From Undaria pinnatifida (taxonomy: Eukaryota > Sar > Phaeophyceae > Laminariales > Alariaceae), in contig JABAKD010000016.1 in NCBI GenBank assembly GCA_012845835.1, positions 17,017,625 to 17,081,624 of the forward strand: 64,000 nt of DNA. Direction: 5' to 3'. Under the pieces are notes generated by a model. That model was not told where the DNA came from. It did not search any database and worked only from the letters and a program-made list of their open reading frames with translations. The position numbers and the translations under genes are program-made. The first letter of the stretch is position 1. Each line of letters starts with the position of its first letter. This document shows, piece by piece, positions 19,430-46,787 of this stretch.

Positions 19430-19880
19430 GTTGTGTGTTGTTCTGTATGTCCTAGGAACGAAACTAAAAGCGGTGCATATTCAACTCCACAAGCAACCGC
19501 TCAGCCACGCAGCGCAACAAAGACAACTAAGTGCACAGCACGGCCGCAGTAAAACAACAACAGCAGCAGCAGCTAGCAGCACTTGAAGCTCTCGTCTTTG
19601 CACCAGCCGCGTTGAAGTTGTGTACGTGTGTGAGGCGCTCAGCAGCGGCAGGAGATCAAAACACGGACAACCACATTTCTACGTCCAATGCAAAAATCTA
19701 ACACACACATAATAATACATCGTCGAACCTCATACCAACTGTATCATACCTGGTGTAGATACCACAGGAACGCCTGCTGCTGCTGCTGTGTTCTTCCTTT
19801 TAACTCGCGACACCCCCGAGATTTAGAGCCATCGACATGCCAAACGAGGGGGAGCCAAGCGCATGTACGAAACTCAATGT
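19430..19880 (+). repeat. dispersed repeat R9, second copy
   Basis: It parallels 7130-7680: CAGCAGCAGCAGC-rich middle, GGCAGGAGATCAAAACACGG, ACACACATAATAATACATCG, then CTCGCGACACCCCCGAGAT. Divergence is considerable. Confidence 0.5.
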
Positions 19881-19964
19881 TCTGCACTACTACCCAGGTA
19901 TTATTGCATTTTGTTACTCGTTGCTGAACGTGGGAACAACGTCCTTTCCTTATCCCAAATCACC

Positions 19965-20190
19965 AAAACATCCAAACGTCCAAACATCCAAGAAATATCT
20001 AAATATATATCCAAATAAATGTCAAAGTACAGACTAGGCTAGACTAGTCTATGATCCTGACGTTTCTCAATTTTTGTAAAATAATAATACCGGAGTACTC
20101 CGGAGTATCCTAATACGAAGTACGAAGTATCAAATATCCAAATGTCCAAATATCATCATATATATCCAAATATCCAAATTTACCGCAAAT
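19965..20190 (+). repeat. (CCAAATAT)n-like AT-rich microsatellite stretch
   Basis: Loose repetition of CATCCAAAYRTCC and ATATCCAAATA units on both sides of a gap at 20030-20120. Confidence 0.6.
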
Positions 20191-21370
20191 TAAACTCGAA
20201 CGATCCCAAACCGCAAGACAGGGGGTTATAAATCTTGCGAGGGGGGCTTTTTGGTTGAAGTTGATCCTGTATCCTGCAAGCAGCAAGCCAGTTTTCATTG
20301 ATTGCCCCCCACACCCCACCCGCCCCACACAACGATATCACCTCCCCCTCCGAACGCTCTACATCAATCACCACCCAGCCCTGTAGGGCACGGACACGAG
20401 GTAGATGCGGCTGCGCCACCATAGCTAGGCCGGGAGGGCCCTCTCTCGGCTGTGCTGTGGTGGGGTACTACTACCACAGCAGCTAGCTGCAGCTGCTGTG
20501 TCTTCTTCGCGTTTGTCGCCATACACATCCGTGCTCTTGTCTTTGGTTGTGTGTGTCGCCACACGCCCGCCCTTGTTTTACTCATCATCATGTATGTGTC
20601 TCGCGTTTTCCGTGTTACAATCGTGCGTAGCCGCGTCCTAGCGGCAGATGGCAACCACGTGTGAAAGGCTGCCGGACAGCAGCACGGGTGAAGTTCTGTG
20701 AGGGTGCGCGCACGTGCGTGCGCACACGGTGGCACTACTCCAAAATGCATCTCGAGGACTGCTCACACACAAGACGAATGCCGTCTGTCCCCCAGTTTTT
20801 AGGACACAACACCCCGATCTACGAAGAAGGCGCATTGATTTCTGCTGTCACAGCAGTTATGAAAGAATGTTGCCGGAAATTTCCGCCAAGAATTTTCTCA
20901 GAAATTCGTGGTGGGCATACTTACATAGTGTAATAAAAAAAGTTTCCAATTACATTGCAGGCATTGTTCCTATCGGACCTGGAAGGCGTTATACACTCTC
21001 GATTTACTCTACAACCACCCTATATATATATTATAAAAATTAAAATACATATATGCTCGTGAAATGTGGGTTCTTAGGCTATTTGTTTTTTTTTCTACAA
21101 GCCACATGGCAGGTGCAGGTGTGTCAGTGCTGAAAAAGTAAAATATAGACTATACAGCACAGTGCGCACAGCAGTGCCTTGCTGTCTTTTCCATACCACC
21201 GCCCACTATGAACTGCCCTCCATGTCAATTGGAAAACTTGCTTGAACTCTCTACTCGAAACTCGACAGCAAAAACAGAGCTAGCGAGCTAGCCAAACACA
21301 GCCGAATACACACAGTACCCCCGCACCCCGCCCCCTGTTGTACTTGAGAAGAGCGGTTGCCATCACTGCA
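20191..21370. other. intergenic, no gene recognised
   Basis: Mixed ORFs on both strands without a family signature. A CACGTGCGTGCGCAC near-palindrome lies at about 20709-20725. Confidence 0.35.
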
Positions 21371-21405
21371 AGATCGGAAGATCGGAAGATCGGAAGATCG
21401 GCAGC
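21371..21405 (+). repeat. 8-bp tandem repeat (GATCGGAA)x4
   Basis: Four head-to-tail GATCGGAA units, the last ending in GATCGGCA, just upstream of the 767-codon ORF. Confidence 0.9.
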
Positions 21406-21606
21406 GTCCCTTGCGCTCTCCACTTTTTTTGTGCTCGCGTGGGCCCGATACCTGCTGGGATCTCCATGTTTTTGGAATCTATCAAGACTCGGGGTTTCCA
21501 CAACCAATTCGTCCGTTATTATTGGTGGATCCCAGATCTTTAGCTTTCTGCGTTGTTGTAAGTTTGGTTTGCTTTTGGCACGAGCTAGCAACGCCATATT
21601 TCTGCT

Positions 21607-23910
21607 TTGAGCTGTTCTACCCTCCGTACGTTCCTCACCTCCATGGGTGCCGGGACGAAAGACCGAGGCACCTGTGGATCTTCTTCTCGCCACATAACAA
21701 AAAACGGTGGAGACACGACGGTGGCGAGAGCGCGGGTGTCGTCGTTGATCGTTACCCGAGGAGGACACACAAAGAAAGATACTGCTGCCACCTGTGTTGC
21801 TGTTGGGAGTAAACTCTCGCGTGCTCGTCGTCCCCCAAGACGGGCAATAATGCAGAAACAGCGGCAGCAGTGGCAGCTGCAGCACCAGCAGGAGGAGGAG
21901 CACCAGCACTACGACCAGCACCAGCAGGAGCAGCAGGTGCAGCAGGAGCAGCATAATGGGATACTAGAGTCAGGTACTGGTGACGATGACGACCCGTCTG
22001 GGGGGGATTATTTTGGTGGTCTCCGAGGCGGAAGTAGTAGCCCGTCCCAGCGACACACAGCGTCTCTTCCTGTGCTCGTCCGTCGTGATGATGGCTGTCG
22101 TCGTCCTCGAAACAATCGCCAAGATTATGAAGAAGGTGCTGGTCGCAACGATGAGAGTAGTAGCTGCAAGAAGTCGAGCTCAACGCAATTAACGACGACG
22201 ACGGTGGCGGAGGGAGTGGCTTCTTCCCTAGGTCTGAGCGCAGCGCCTTTAAGCGGCGAGTTTCCCGTGCCACGGAGCAGCTTGATGCAATCCGCCAAAC
22301 AGCACACCACGACGAATGCTACAACACTGCTACCGTCGGATCTGTCGTTGCTGTTGGCATCGGATGACGCCGCCTGCGGGCGCAACGATGGGCTGGTCGT
22401 GGACCCACAAGAAGAAGAGCTTGCGATACGCAAAAGGGTGGACGATCTCCTCGCTCGGCCGCCACCAAGTCTCGAAGGCACCGCTACCTTGCCCCGGAAC
22501 AGCGGTAGCCATCGAGCTTCTTCCTCTCTTGTGCAGCGAGGACGACGCCGCAGCAACGTGGCCGCCAGCAACAGCCTGCCCCAAATTATGATGTCGCAAG
22601 GGGGAGCACGCAACAGCAGTAGTAGCGGCGGCAACGGCAGCAACAGCAGCAGCAGCCGCGAAAACGACGCAGCAGCAGAAGAAAATGTAGCTGTCGGGCC
22701 TGACACGACGACCACGACCACGGGGAGGAGGAGGGGGGCATTGTTTCGGGAGCGGCGGCGAGCCGGCAAGGCTAGCACCGCGCCTAAAAAGTACGAAGAC
22801 GGGCAACCACAGCGTGATGACAGTCATATCCGCAGCAATAGGAGTCAATCGGGAGGTCTGCCCCGACCAGCTGCTGGCTTGGCATCTGACACCGGCGTGG
22901 GAAAAACAGCAGCAGCAGCGTGTGGCCGGCGATATCCCGCTGCCGTTCTCGCGCGAAGCAATTCTACCCCAGCGAGAAGACCGACAAGCAACACCACTAT
23001 TAATGGCAATACTGTTGTTGTTCCGGCCTTCGAAGGTGGCAATAAAGGTAAAGGTGGAAGTATTGACATCGACTTGCTGAAAGAGGCGTTTGCCTATGCC
23101 GAGACCGCCGCGAGAGAGGAGAAAGAGGAGGCGGGAGGCGGGAGGGGGGCGGGGGAAGGTGGGAGAGGCTGGGCATGTAATGAGGGACTGAGGAACGGGA
23201 GACGATTGAAGCGACCTGTTGGAGGGTCGGGTGGGGGGGGAGGAGCGAGAGGGCTGCCGCTTAATCGTGTTCGGAGCGGAAGCGGCAGGGTCTTCTTGCG
23301 GAGCAGCAAGGAATCGAAAGGGACTGCTGCTGCTGGTTCTGGTGATGGTGGTGGCGGTAGTAGCGGGACTGGGGCGGGGGGCGGGCGGGTGGAGGCGGAG
23401 AATTGGGTGCGAGGATTGCCTGCGTCTTCATCATCATCCCAAGGGAGTCTGAACCAGCGACGGCATGGCAGGTATCATCATCATCACGGTGACAGAAAAA
23501 ATAGTACTAGTAGTAAAAATACCGTTCCCCAGAGCATTAACAACCATCCGTTTACCCACAATGACATTGAAGGAGGGAGGCTAAGAGGAGGAGTGGGGGT
23601 TGCAAGAAACTTCACGGGAGTAGAGCATGTAAGGCGAGAGGCAAAAAATGCCCTTCGTTTTGACGGTCGGCGAGAAAAAGAGAGCGAGAAGCGACGCTCG
23701 ACGACCGTAGGGCTGGTAGAGCGTTTTCAGTCGGGTTCAGGGGTGGCCGCGTTAAGGGAAGAGCTCGAGAAGAGCCAGGCGTCCATGAGACGGTCTGCCA
23801 ATGCGATAGAACAGGTGGCTAGCCAATGGCACCAGCATCGCGTAAGGCCCGAAGCCGCCGCTACTATTAATACTGCTGGTGGTGGTGCTGACTGGCTCTC
23901 AATGTATTAG
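21607..23910 (+). CDS. hypothetical protein, 767 codons, disordered, Q/S/G/R-rich
   Basis: This is the longest plus-strand open frame in the window. It codes for low-complexity sequence: a QQ/HQ block near residues 80-120 (EEEHQHYDQHQQEQQ), Ser/Asn/Gly runs in the middle, Gly-rich stretches around residues 490-590, and a charged C-terminal helix near 715-745 (LREELEKSQASMRRSA) that could be a coiled coil. No catalytic domain was recognised. The real start may differ: the first ~80 residues are less biased, and an upstream exon could be spliced in. CAG-rich repeats also keep minus-strand frames open, so length alone is weak evidence. It converges on HSP110, whose stop is at 27868, with a tRNA-Met between. 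Confidence 0.5.
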   Translation: MSCSTLRTFLTSMGAGTKDRGTCGSSSRHITKNGGDTTVARARVSSLIVTRGGHTKKDTAATCVAVGSKLSRARRPPRRAIMQKQRQQWQLQHQQEEEHQHYDQHQQEQQVQQEQHNGILESGTGDDDDPSGGDYFGGLRGGSSSPSQRHTASLPVLVRRDDGCRRPRNNRQDYEEGAGRNDESSSCKKSSSTQLTTTTVAEGVASSLGLSAAPLSGEFPVPRSSLMQSAKQHTTTNATTLLPSDLSLLLASDDAACGRNDGLVVDPQEEELAIRKRVDDLLARPPPSLEGTATLPRNSGSHRASSSLVQRGRRRSNVAASNSLPQIMMSQGGARNSSSSGGNGSNSSSSRENDAAAEENVAVGPDTTTTTTGRRRGALFRERRRAGKASTAPKKYEDGQPQRDDSHIRSNRSQSGGLPRPAAGLASDTGVGKTAAAACGRRYPAAVLARSNSTPARRPTSNTTINGNTVVVPAFEGGNKGKGGSIDIDLLKEAFAYAETAAREEKEEAGGGRGAGEGGRGWACNEGLRNGRRLKRPVGGSGGGGGARGLPLNRVRSGSGRVFLRSSKESKGTAAAGSGDGGGGSSGTGAGGGRVEAENWVRGLPASSSSSQGSLNQRRHGRYHHHHGDRKNSTSSKNTVPQSINNHPFTHNDIEGGRLRGGVGVARNFTGVEHVRREAKNALRFDGRREKESEKRRSTTVGLVERFQSGSGVAALREELEKSQASMRRSANAIEQVASQWHQHRVRPEAAATINTAGGGADWLSMY

Positions 23911-24188
23911 GGGTATGATGCTGGTGACAGTTTGTGGTATTCTAGCTCTTATGGCATCTTGCGGTAGCTTGTACAGCTCCTGGTAGCTTGTTGTATGCCT
24001 GTGGCAGCTTATGGTATCGTGTGGCAGCCTGCGGTATAACTGGCTGGTGTGGTATGCCCCGGCTAGCAAATAAGGACGGCTAATACGATGTCTACGTAGG
24101 TTGCAAATAAGCGTCCGTTGATTATGCATGCCCGCCCACGTCCTGATGAGTCCAACGAAAATTAATAAAAACGAGAAAAAAAAAGTAA

Positions 24189-24259
24189 TGGCATGCCAGG
24201 TTTCGATCCTGGGTCCTCGAGGTTATGAGCCTCGCACGCTACCTCTGCGCCACATGCCA
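24189..24259 (-). tRNA. tRNA-Met (CAT), elongator type
   Basis: On the minus strand, 71 nt fold as a complete cloverleaf: acceptor TGGCATG/CATGCCA; D stem GCGC/GCGT with loop AGAGGTA; anticodon stem CGAGG/CCTCG with loop CTCATAA, anticodon CAT; variable AGGAC; T arm CCAGG-ATCGAAA-CCTGG. No intron. The 3' flank on the minus strand (plus 24188 downward) reads TACTTTTTTT, a Pol III terminator. Its last 54 nt equal window positions 1-54. Confidence 0.95.
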
Positions 24260-24322
24260 TCTACATGCCTCACTGAACGGCCAAATATGAACCACGAAAA
24301 AAAAAAAAAAACTAAGAGAGTC

Positions 24323-24410
24323 TTAACGCCTTTATAACTTGAAACCCGTTTATGGGGATAAATTAGTTGGAATTAGTATGGGGAGGGGCTAGGGGTTGTA
24401 AAGGGGTTAA
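24323..24410 (-). mobile_element. R3 TTAA MITE copy
   Basis: TTAACGCCTTTATAAC at the left and TTGTAAAGGGGTTAA at the right. It is 88 bp, with TTAA on both sides, between the tRNA and an (AT)n tract at 24418-24447. Confidence 0.7.
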
Positions 24411-24661
24411 TCCCCTGATATATATATATCATATATATATATATATTTTTTCGCATACTTCTACTTTCCAGCTTGTGGACAAGCCGTGGTCACAGGTGTC
24501 GTCCCTTCTCCCCCCCGGTTCTTGCCTTCAATTTTTATCGCGCATAGGGTTCAGCAATCCCACTGCTCGTCGATTTTTTATCGAATGTTGCTAACTCACG
24601 CTCTCGCGCTTTCCGCAAGTCAATTTGTGCGCAAGAAAAAGTCCCCACAACTGTATACGCG

Positions 24662-24745
24662 TATGCACTCGGGGGGATTCGAACTCACGAAACTGACCTA
24701 TACCAGGCTCGAGGATAACCTGATACGCTACCGGGGCGACCGGAT
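24662..24745 (-). repeat. tRNA-like sequence with A and B boxes
   Basis: The reverse complement contains GCCCCGGTAGCGTATCAGG (A-box/D-arm-like) and GAGTTCGAATCCC (perfect B box). The acceptor strands do not pair and the anticodon arm would have an 11-nt loop, so this is a tRNA pseudogene or SINE head rather than a working tRNA. Confidence 0.45.
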
Positions 24746-24922
24746 TATAATACGAACCCTTCACACGCCGAGCAGACCACGATTTAGATAATGTAGATCC
24801 TATTTCTATAGTCGTTATGATATGTGGTGCAGGATCTGTGTAGAGTACAGATCCAACCCCAGGGCCGCGTGTGCTAGGCCATGCAGATCATGCGACTCCC
24901 ACCACCAGACAACATGATCTGT

Positions 24923-25086
24923 AGGCCATACAGATCATATAGATAGACCAAGGATCTGGTTGCCCTGAGGAGACACAGAGAACATGAATGAATAAGGATG
25001 GACTGTCTGTAGGCCGTACATATCATGTAGATAGACCAAGGATCTGGTTGCCCTGAGGAGACAGAGAACATGAATGAATAAGGATG
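24923..25086 (+). repeat. 88-bp tandem duplication
   Basis: AGGCCATACAGATCATATAG and AGGCCGTACATATCATGTAG begin two copies 88 bp apart, each running through ACCAAGGATCTGGTTGCCCT and AACATGAATGAATAAGGATG. Confidence 0.85.
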
Positions 25087-25089
25087 GGA

Positions 25090-27289
25090 CCTGATATTTC
25101 CGTCCTGTGCATCCCTCTTGACTACCCTTTGACTCTCGCTGTTGTATGGTGTTATAGCCTCTCGCCCACGCTTTACCCCAACAACACACACATGGCACCG
25201 CTTGTGTTTGAGTGGGAGACAACGTATTTATCATATGCACGAGACGCACCTCATACGTACCCGAGTTGACTCCAAAAATCAAAGGGGACCTCGTAAAAGT
25301 ACAGTATAGTACCTGGTATACAAGAATATGAAACCATTTTTTTTCATTTTCTTTTTGCTCAACCCAGTCGTTATCTTCGAACCTTTTTTTGTCTCTCTCT
25401 TTTCCCGCGGCTAGACGTATAACTCAGATCAAGGGTCACTACAGTAGGCAGGGGGCCTCTCCTCCCGCCCCTCACCACGGTACACGCCTTCATTTTTATC
25501 GCGAGAAGACTTCTTCATCCCTTTCTTTCGAACGTACTTACGAGTGAGTATGTTTGAAAGTACTTACGCGTGAGTATGTTGTAGGCTTGTTCGGCACAAC
25601 AAAATCAGCGTCGTCCTGCTCTTCATGAGAAGTGGAGGCGTTTCTGCCATTATTTTCGGTGATGACGCGGGGGTGGGTGCGGTGTGCATGCATGCCCTCG
25701 GCGCGAAAAGCACCCGGGTCGAATAACCAGCTGCGAATAACACTCCCTTCCTCCGTATTATACTCCCGATTCGATACAGTACCGCAAAGACGGCAACACC
25801 AATAACTATAAATAGAACGTGTACTGCTCTAACGGGTGTTTTCGTTCAACTTTTTACCCGTAAAAAATCGAAGCTCCGTACGGCGAGAGAGATAGAAAAA
25901 GAGCGCAAAAAAGAGCGGAGAGTTGGTGCATGCTTTTCGGGGGATTTCACTACTGTATGTGCCGCACTCGTAACTGTTTACTGTAGGGCAGCGTCAATGA
26001 ATTACGTTGGCCTGCTTTTCCCTATATATCCATATTTAAGATTGGATGGAGGCACGCATTTCTCGGACTTATATTCGGGAGGGTGGTGTTCCTAATGAGT
26101 AGAGCTTAAGGGCACAATGACAGCAGGAAAAAGGGGCAAGCTGCTTACTTTTCACTTTCATAGCCTACAAATAGAGCTGCATGAAAAAAGGGGCAGGCTA
26201 GCTTCACATCTGTGGTAGATAACAGCGCCGCATCACGAAAAACATCTATCTGCGGGGAACGATCTAGCAAGGGAACCTCCACGGACCATTCAAACAAGTT
26301 AAACTAGCGCCGTACATACACTAAGCGGACTTGAAGGAAAACATAAAAATAAACGGTGAAAAAAATAACCGTCGAAAAACAGCGTGATGCTGTATACCTA
26401 ACCACAATTCTACCAGTAGAACCTTAGGCGCAAATTTGGTGTGGGCCCACCGCAGCGTTAACTTAGCGGCAAATATACGACAATGCACGCACGCTCATAC
26501 ACCGTGGGGGGCACCGCCGCCACCTGCAATTAATTGATAACAGCACGCATCACCAGCTGGTGGCAACGGGTGGGTGTGGCAAGGCGAGGTTCGGGTGGGT
26601 AATCGATCAACCCTTTACCCGAAGTCCAACGCACCAACAATGCCCTAACCAAGCGGTGTCGACGACGAATAATTTCCCATTGGGGCTCCTTCCGAGCTCC
26701 TCTCCGAATCGGCTACTGACAGGCCACAGGTACAGCCTTGACTGGTGCAAACGCAAACGAGGGCCAGTAGAGAAGGTTGAGGTCCCCCTATTTATTGCAG
26801 GCAGCCTAAAAACACTAAAAAACGGTGCAACAGCACCTCACTCGCACAACTTGACGCACCCGCTGACAACAAATAGCGGCACACACAACAAAAAAACAGC
26901 GAAACGCGCGGCAAGCCATCCAATCCAGGCACGGACACTACGACCGGCCACAAGCCTTACGACAAACCGGAGAAGTACATTTTTAAACCACGGCAAGTGG
27001 TGGAACCGATGCGGAACGACGGGTTAATTTACGCGATGGCTTAGATTTGCAAAACACGGACCCACGCGAACAGCACTACCATCACAGTAGGCGTGGCCCC
27101 GCTACAGTGCGGTCATTTAGTGCAGGAGCCCTGTTTAGTGAGGTGAAAAACGATGGTCACGACCTCGTCCAACAGAGTATCGCACGGCCAATGCTATCCC
27201 GGGATCGTTGGGGGTCCCACCTTAATCTGGCAAGGCCCCGCACAAACGGGCAAACACGACTGCAGTACTACTGCTGCTGTAGCACATGC
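25090..27289. other. region between convergent genes, no gene recognised
   Basis: It holds the dispersed repeat at 25430-25512 and otherwise nothing identifiable. A 155-codon plus frame (26560-27027) has no domain signature. The 3' UTR of HSP110 (minus) should lie in its right part. Confidence 0.35.
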
Positions 27290-27450
27290 TACGTAAAGTC
27301 TTTATACGTTTTGTCCCTCTCTTGCTTATAACTGAAGGTTTTCCGCCGCTTGCCCGCTTGTATAATATATTACGTAAACTCTTTCTACGTTTTATCCCTC
27401 CCTTGCTTAAAACTGAAGGTTTTCCGCCGCTCGTCCGCTATAAAAATATC
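27290..27450 (+). repeat. 81-bp tandem duplication
   Basis: TACGTAAAGTCTTTATACG and TACGTAAACTCTTTCTACG open two copies; both contain CTGAAGGTTTTCCGCCGCT. Confidence 0.85.
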
Positions 27451-27867
27451 ATCAACATCGTGGCCACACTCGTCCAACACCCATCCATATCCACAGCAAA
27501 GGTTCGTTTTCAAAGTTCGAACGCAATGCTGCATGTTCACCCAGTCCAACGGAGCTTACGTGGAGCCACCAATTTCGCTCCCCTTACCACAAGAAGGAAC
27601 GAGTCCCGCCCCGCGAGACTACAGCTAACATAATAACGTATAAAACCCAGATACGCTAAACTCAAGCGATGGCAGGCCGACAAGTCCATCTAAGCAGCAA
27701 CAAAAATCGGCGTCATTTCGACCTGCTGTCATCGCCAACAAAGCTATCTGCTACGTAAGATACGAGAACAAGATAATCGAGCCAGTCAACAATTCACGGG
27801 CGGCATCCGTCACTTCAGACGGGCAGGCCGGCGATCCCCGCATTTTACTAACTCCGCAACTATTATT

Positions 27868-44768
<16,901 letters not shown>

Positions 44769-46787
44769 CTTTGCAACAGACAAATGAACGTTGGCGGTGG
44801 CGTTTGCGGTGGTGGTGATGGTGGTGGTAGTGACGGTGGTAACCGTGATGATGGGGGTGGTGGTGGTGGTGGTGGTGGAGAGGGCAACGTTGCCGTAATC
44901 GTTTGAGGGTTAGCGTGACGGGGGAGCGTAAAGCGAGGGGGCGAAGCAGCGAAACGGCGGGCGGATAGGGTTGACTTTTTGTCTTCGTTTGAAATATTGG
45001 CTTTTTCTCGAGGCTTTCGCTGTCGCTAAGAGCCTCGTCGAACGTGGTGAGAGTAACTGAACCCCGGCTACCCGCAGCTCTCTGCGTCTCCCGGCCCCCC
45101 TTCGGTTTAAAAACGGGGCGGGAAGGTGGGAAAGAAAATATACACAATCTGGCTTGGTAGGTTAACCCAGCGACTACCTTATGTTTGCTCACATTCGTAG
45201 CAAAACGACTCGCTCGCGTTCGGCGTGAGTTTGCCTCCCTACGCGTGACGTCTCTCCCACGAAGACTGACTGTCTTCGGTTATATACAAAGTCCACTCTG
45301 ACCCAGATGCCGACACAGACATGACTAATTTTCTTTAGCAATAAACCGCGGTTTGTCCGGTCTGCGTTTAGCAGAGAGAGACCAACAGGAGTACCAGTAG
45401 TAATCAAACTGACTGCTGTGTGGTTCTCGGCAATGTGACCGCGTGACAGGTCTGTCCACCCGTGTACACATTCGTTCGTAGCGCAATGAGGGTATTACTG
45501 GCAGAGCGTACGTAGTGTTTAGCTGTAGACTACAAGAGCTACACCGGTATGCAACTTAGCTGCTGCTGCTATTGTTTTACTGCAGTTAAGGGATAATACT
45601 TACGAAGCGGCAGTGCCGTCAACGCTGGCATTGCGCTACGTATACATCGATAGTTTAATGGAGGACGAAAAGAAGAGGAGCAGCAGCTTCTTTGCGGGGG
45701 CGTCATCATCAGCGTTGCTCTCTGCCACGATACCGGTAGATTGCAGGCTTGCCATACCCAGCAATGCGCGCGGCACCGCTGCTGCAACGAAGGATGGGTC
45801 ATGACGTGATCAAAACCTTATCTCTTTCCGTACAGCGCAATTTGTCACAGCGGGCCCAAAACAAAACAACACACGGCGCACACTCTACCCTACTTATCCT
45901 ACGCTACCCAACCTTGCGCTACCCTACCCTACCCTGGGCTACCCTGGGCTACCCTACCCTTCCCTACCCTAACCCTATCCTACCCTACCCTGCCCTACCC
46001 TGCCCTACCTACCCTACCTACCTATCATGCCCTACCCTACCCTACCCTAACCTACGCTACTCCTACGCTACCGCTATGCTACCGCTTCGCTACCGCTATG
46101 TACGCCGCCATACCCTGCTCTTACCTTACAGCAGCATTCGGCACAGAGCTCACAGCACAATAGAACAACACATTTAAATTTTCGAAAGCATGAAGTGCCA
46201 CACCACAGAAACATTGATCATACGAGTACTCACATGTTGTCGTTGCCCAAGTCAAGACCCCACACCAGCGCTCGTCTACCCGGCGACGACGCAACGGACA
46301 TCACACACAGCGGAAGGCATGCTACCGCTGCTGCAATTCTCATCACAGCAACAGCAGCATTCCAGCTCGAGCAGTGCCCTGCTGGCCTATGGGCTGCCGT
46401 CGCTTCTTCCCTGCGGCGAGCACGTGGAGTCATTGAAGTGTTCACACGATAAGTCGGCCTCGTGGTGAAAGCGTACACCGACCGCGCCACGCAGGGACGT
46501 TCCTCGATCAAGATTGGCCAGATGTTGGAAAAGAGCTACAGGTGAAACTATGTACCTCACGACAACTGAGTCGAAACGGTTCAATTCGCACAAATCAGCA
46601 GGTCAACTCCTTGTCGGGCTGAGAAGCGGCTTCGGATGCTTCGCGGAATACCGCGGGTTTCCACTAGTTATCAGCTGGATGCGGATGTAGGGGATTGTGG
46701 AGGAATCCGCGTTCAAGCGTTCAAGCCGAGCGAGGGCAGCGCTTTGTTTAGGCTGGCTCTTGTTGCCTGCTTGCACCGGCACCAGCT
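44769..46787. promoter_or_regulatory. divergent intergenic region between HSP110 and the methyltransferase
   Basis: The minus-strand HSP110 start exon(s) and both promoters should lie here, though none could be pinned down. A consensus donor on the minus strand (GTAAGTATT, about 45603) follows a short open frame that does not look like HSP70. The region also holds a GGT/ACC tract (44797-44880), a dispersed repeat (45200-45275) and the CCCTA-rich tract. Confidence 0.4.
45890..46060 (+). repeat. degenerate (CCCTA)n tract
   Basis: About 25 CCCTA/CCCTAC-type units with CTGGGCTA interruptions. It resembles but is not the CCCTAA telomere repeat. Confidence 0.75.

Noticed and set aside
21371-21405. 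AGATCGGAAG resembling a sequencing adapter start
   Set aside because: Four in-phase GATCGGAA units are better explained by a short tandem repeat; the diagnostic continuation of the adapter is absent.
24662-24745. Functional tRNA
   Set aside because: B box is perfect but acceptor strands do not pair and the anticodon loop is oversized; kept only as a tRNA-like repeat.
45890-46060. Interstitial telomere
   Set aside because: Units are mostly CCCTA or CCCTAC rather than a clean CCCTAA, with many irregular units; too degenerate to claim.
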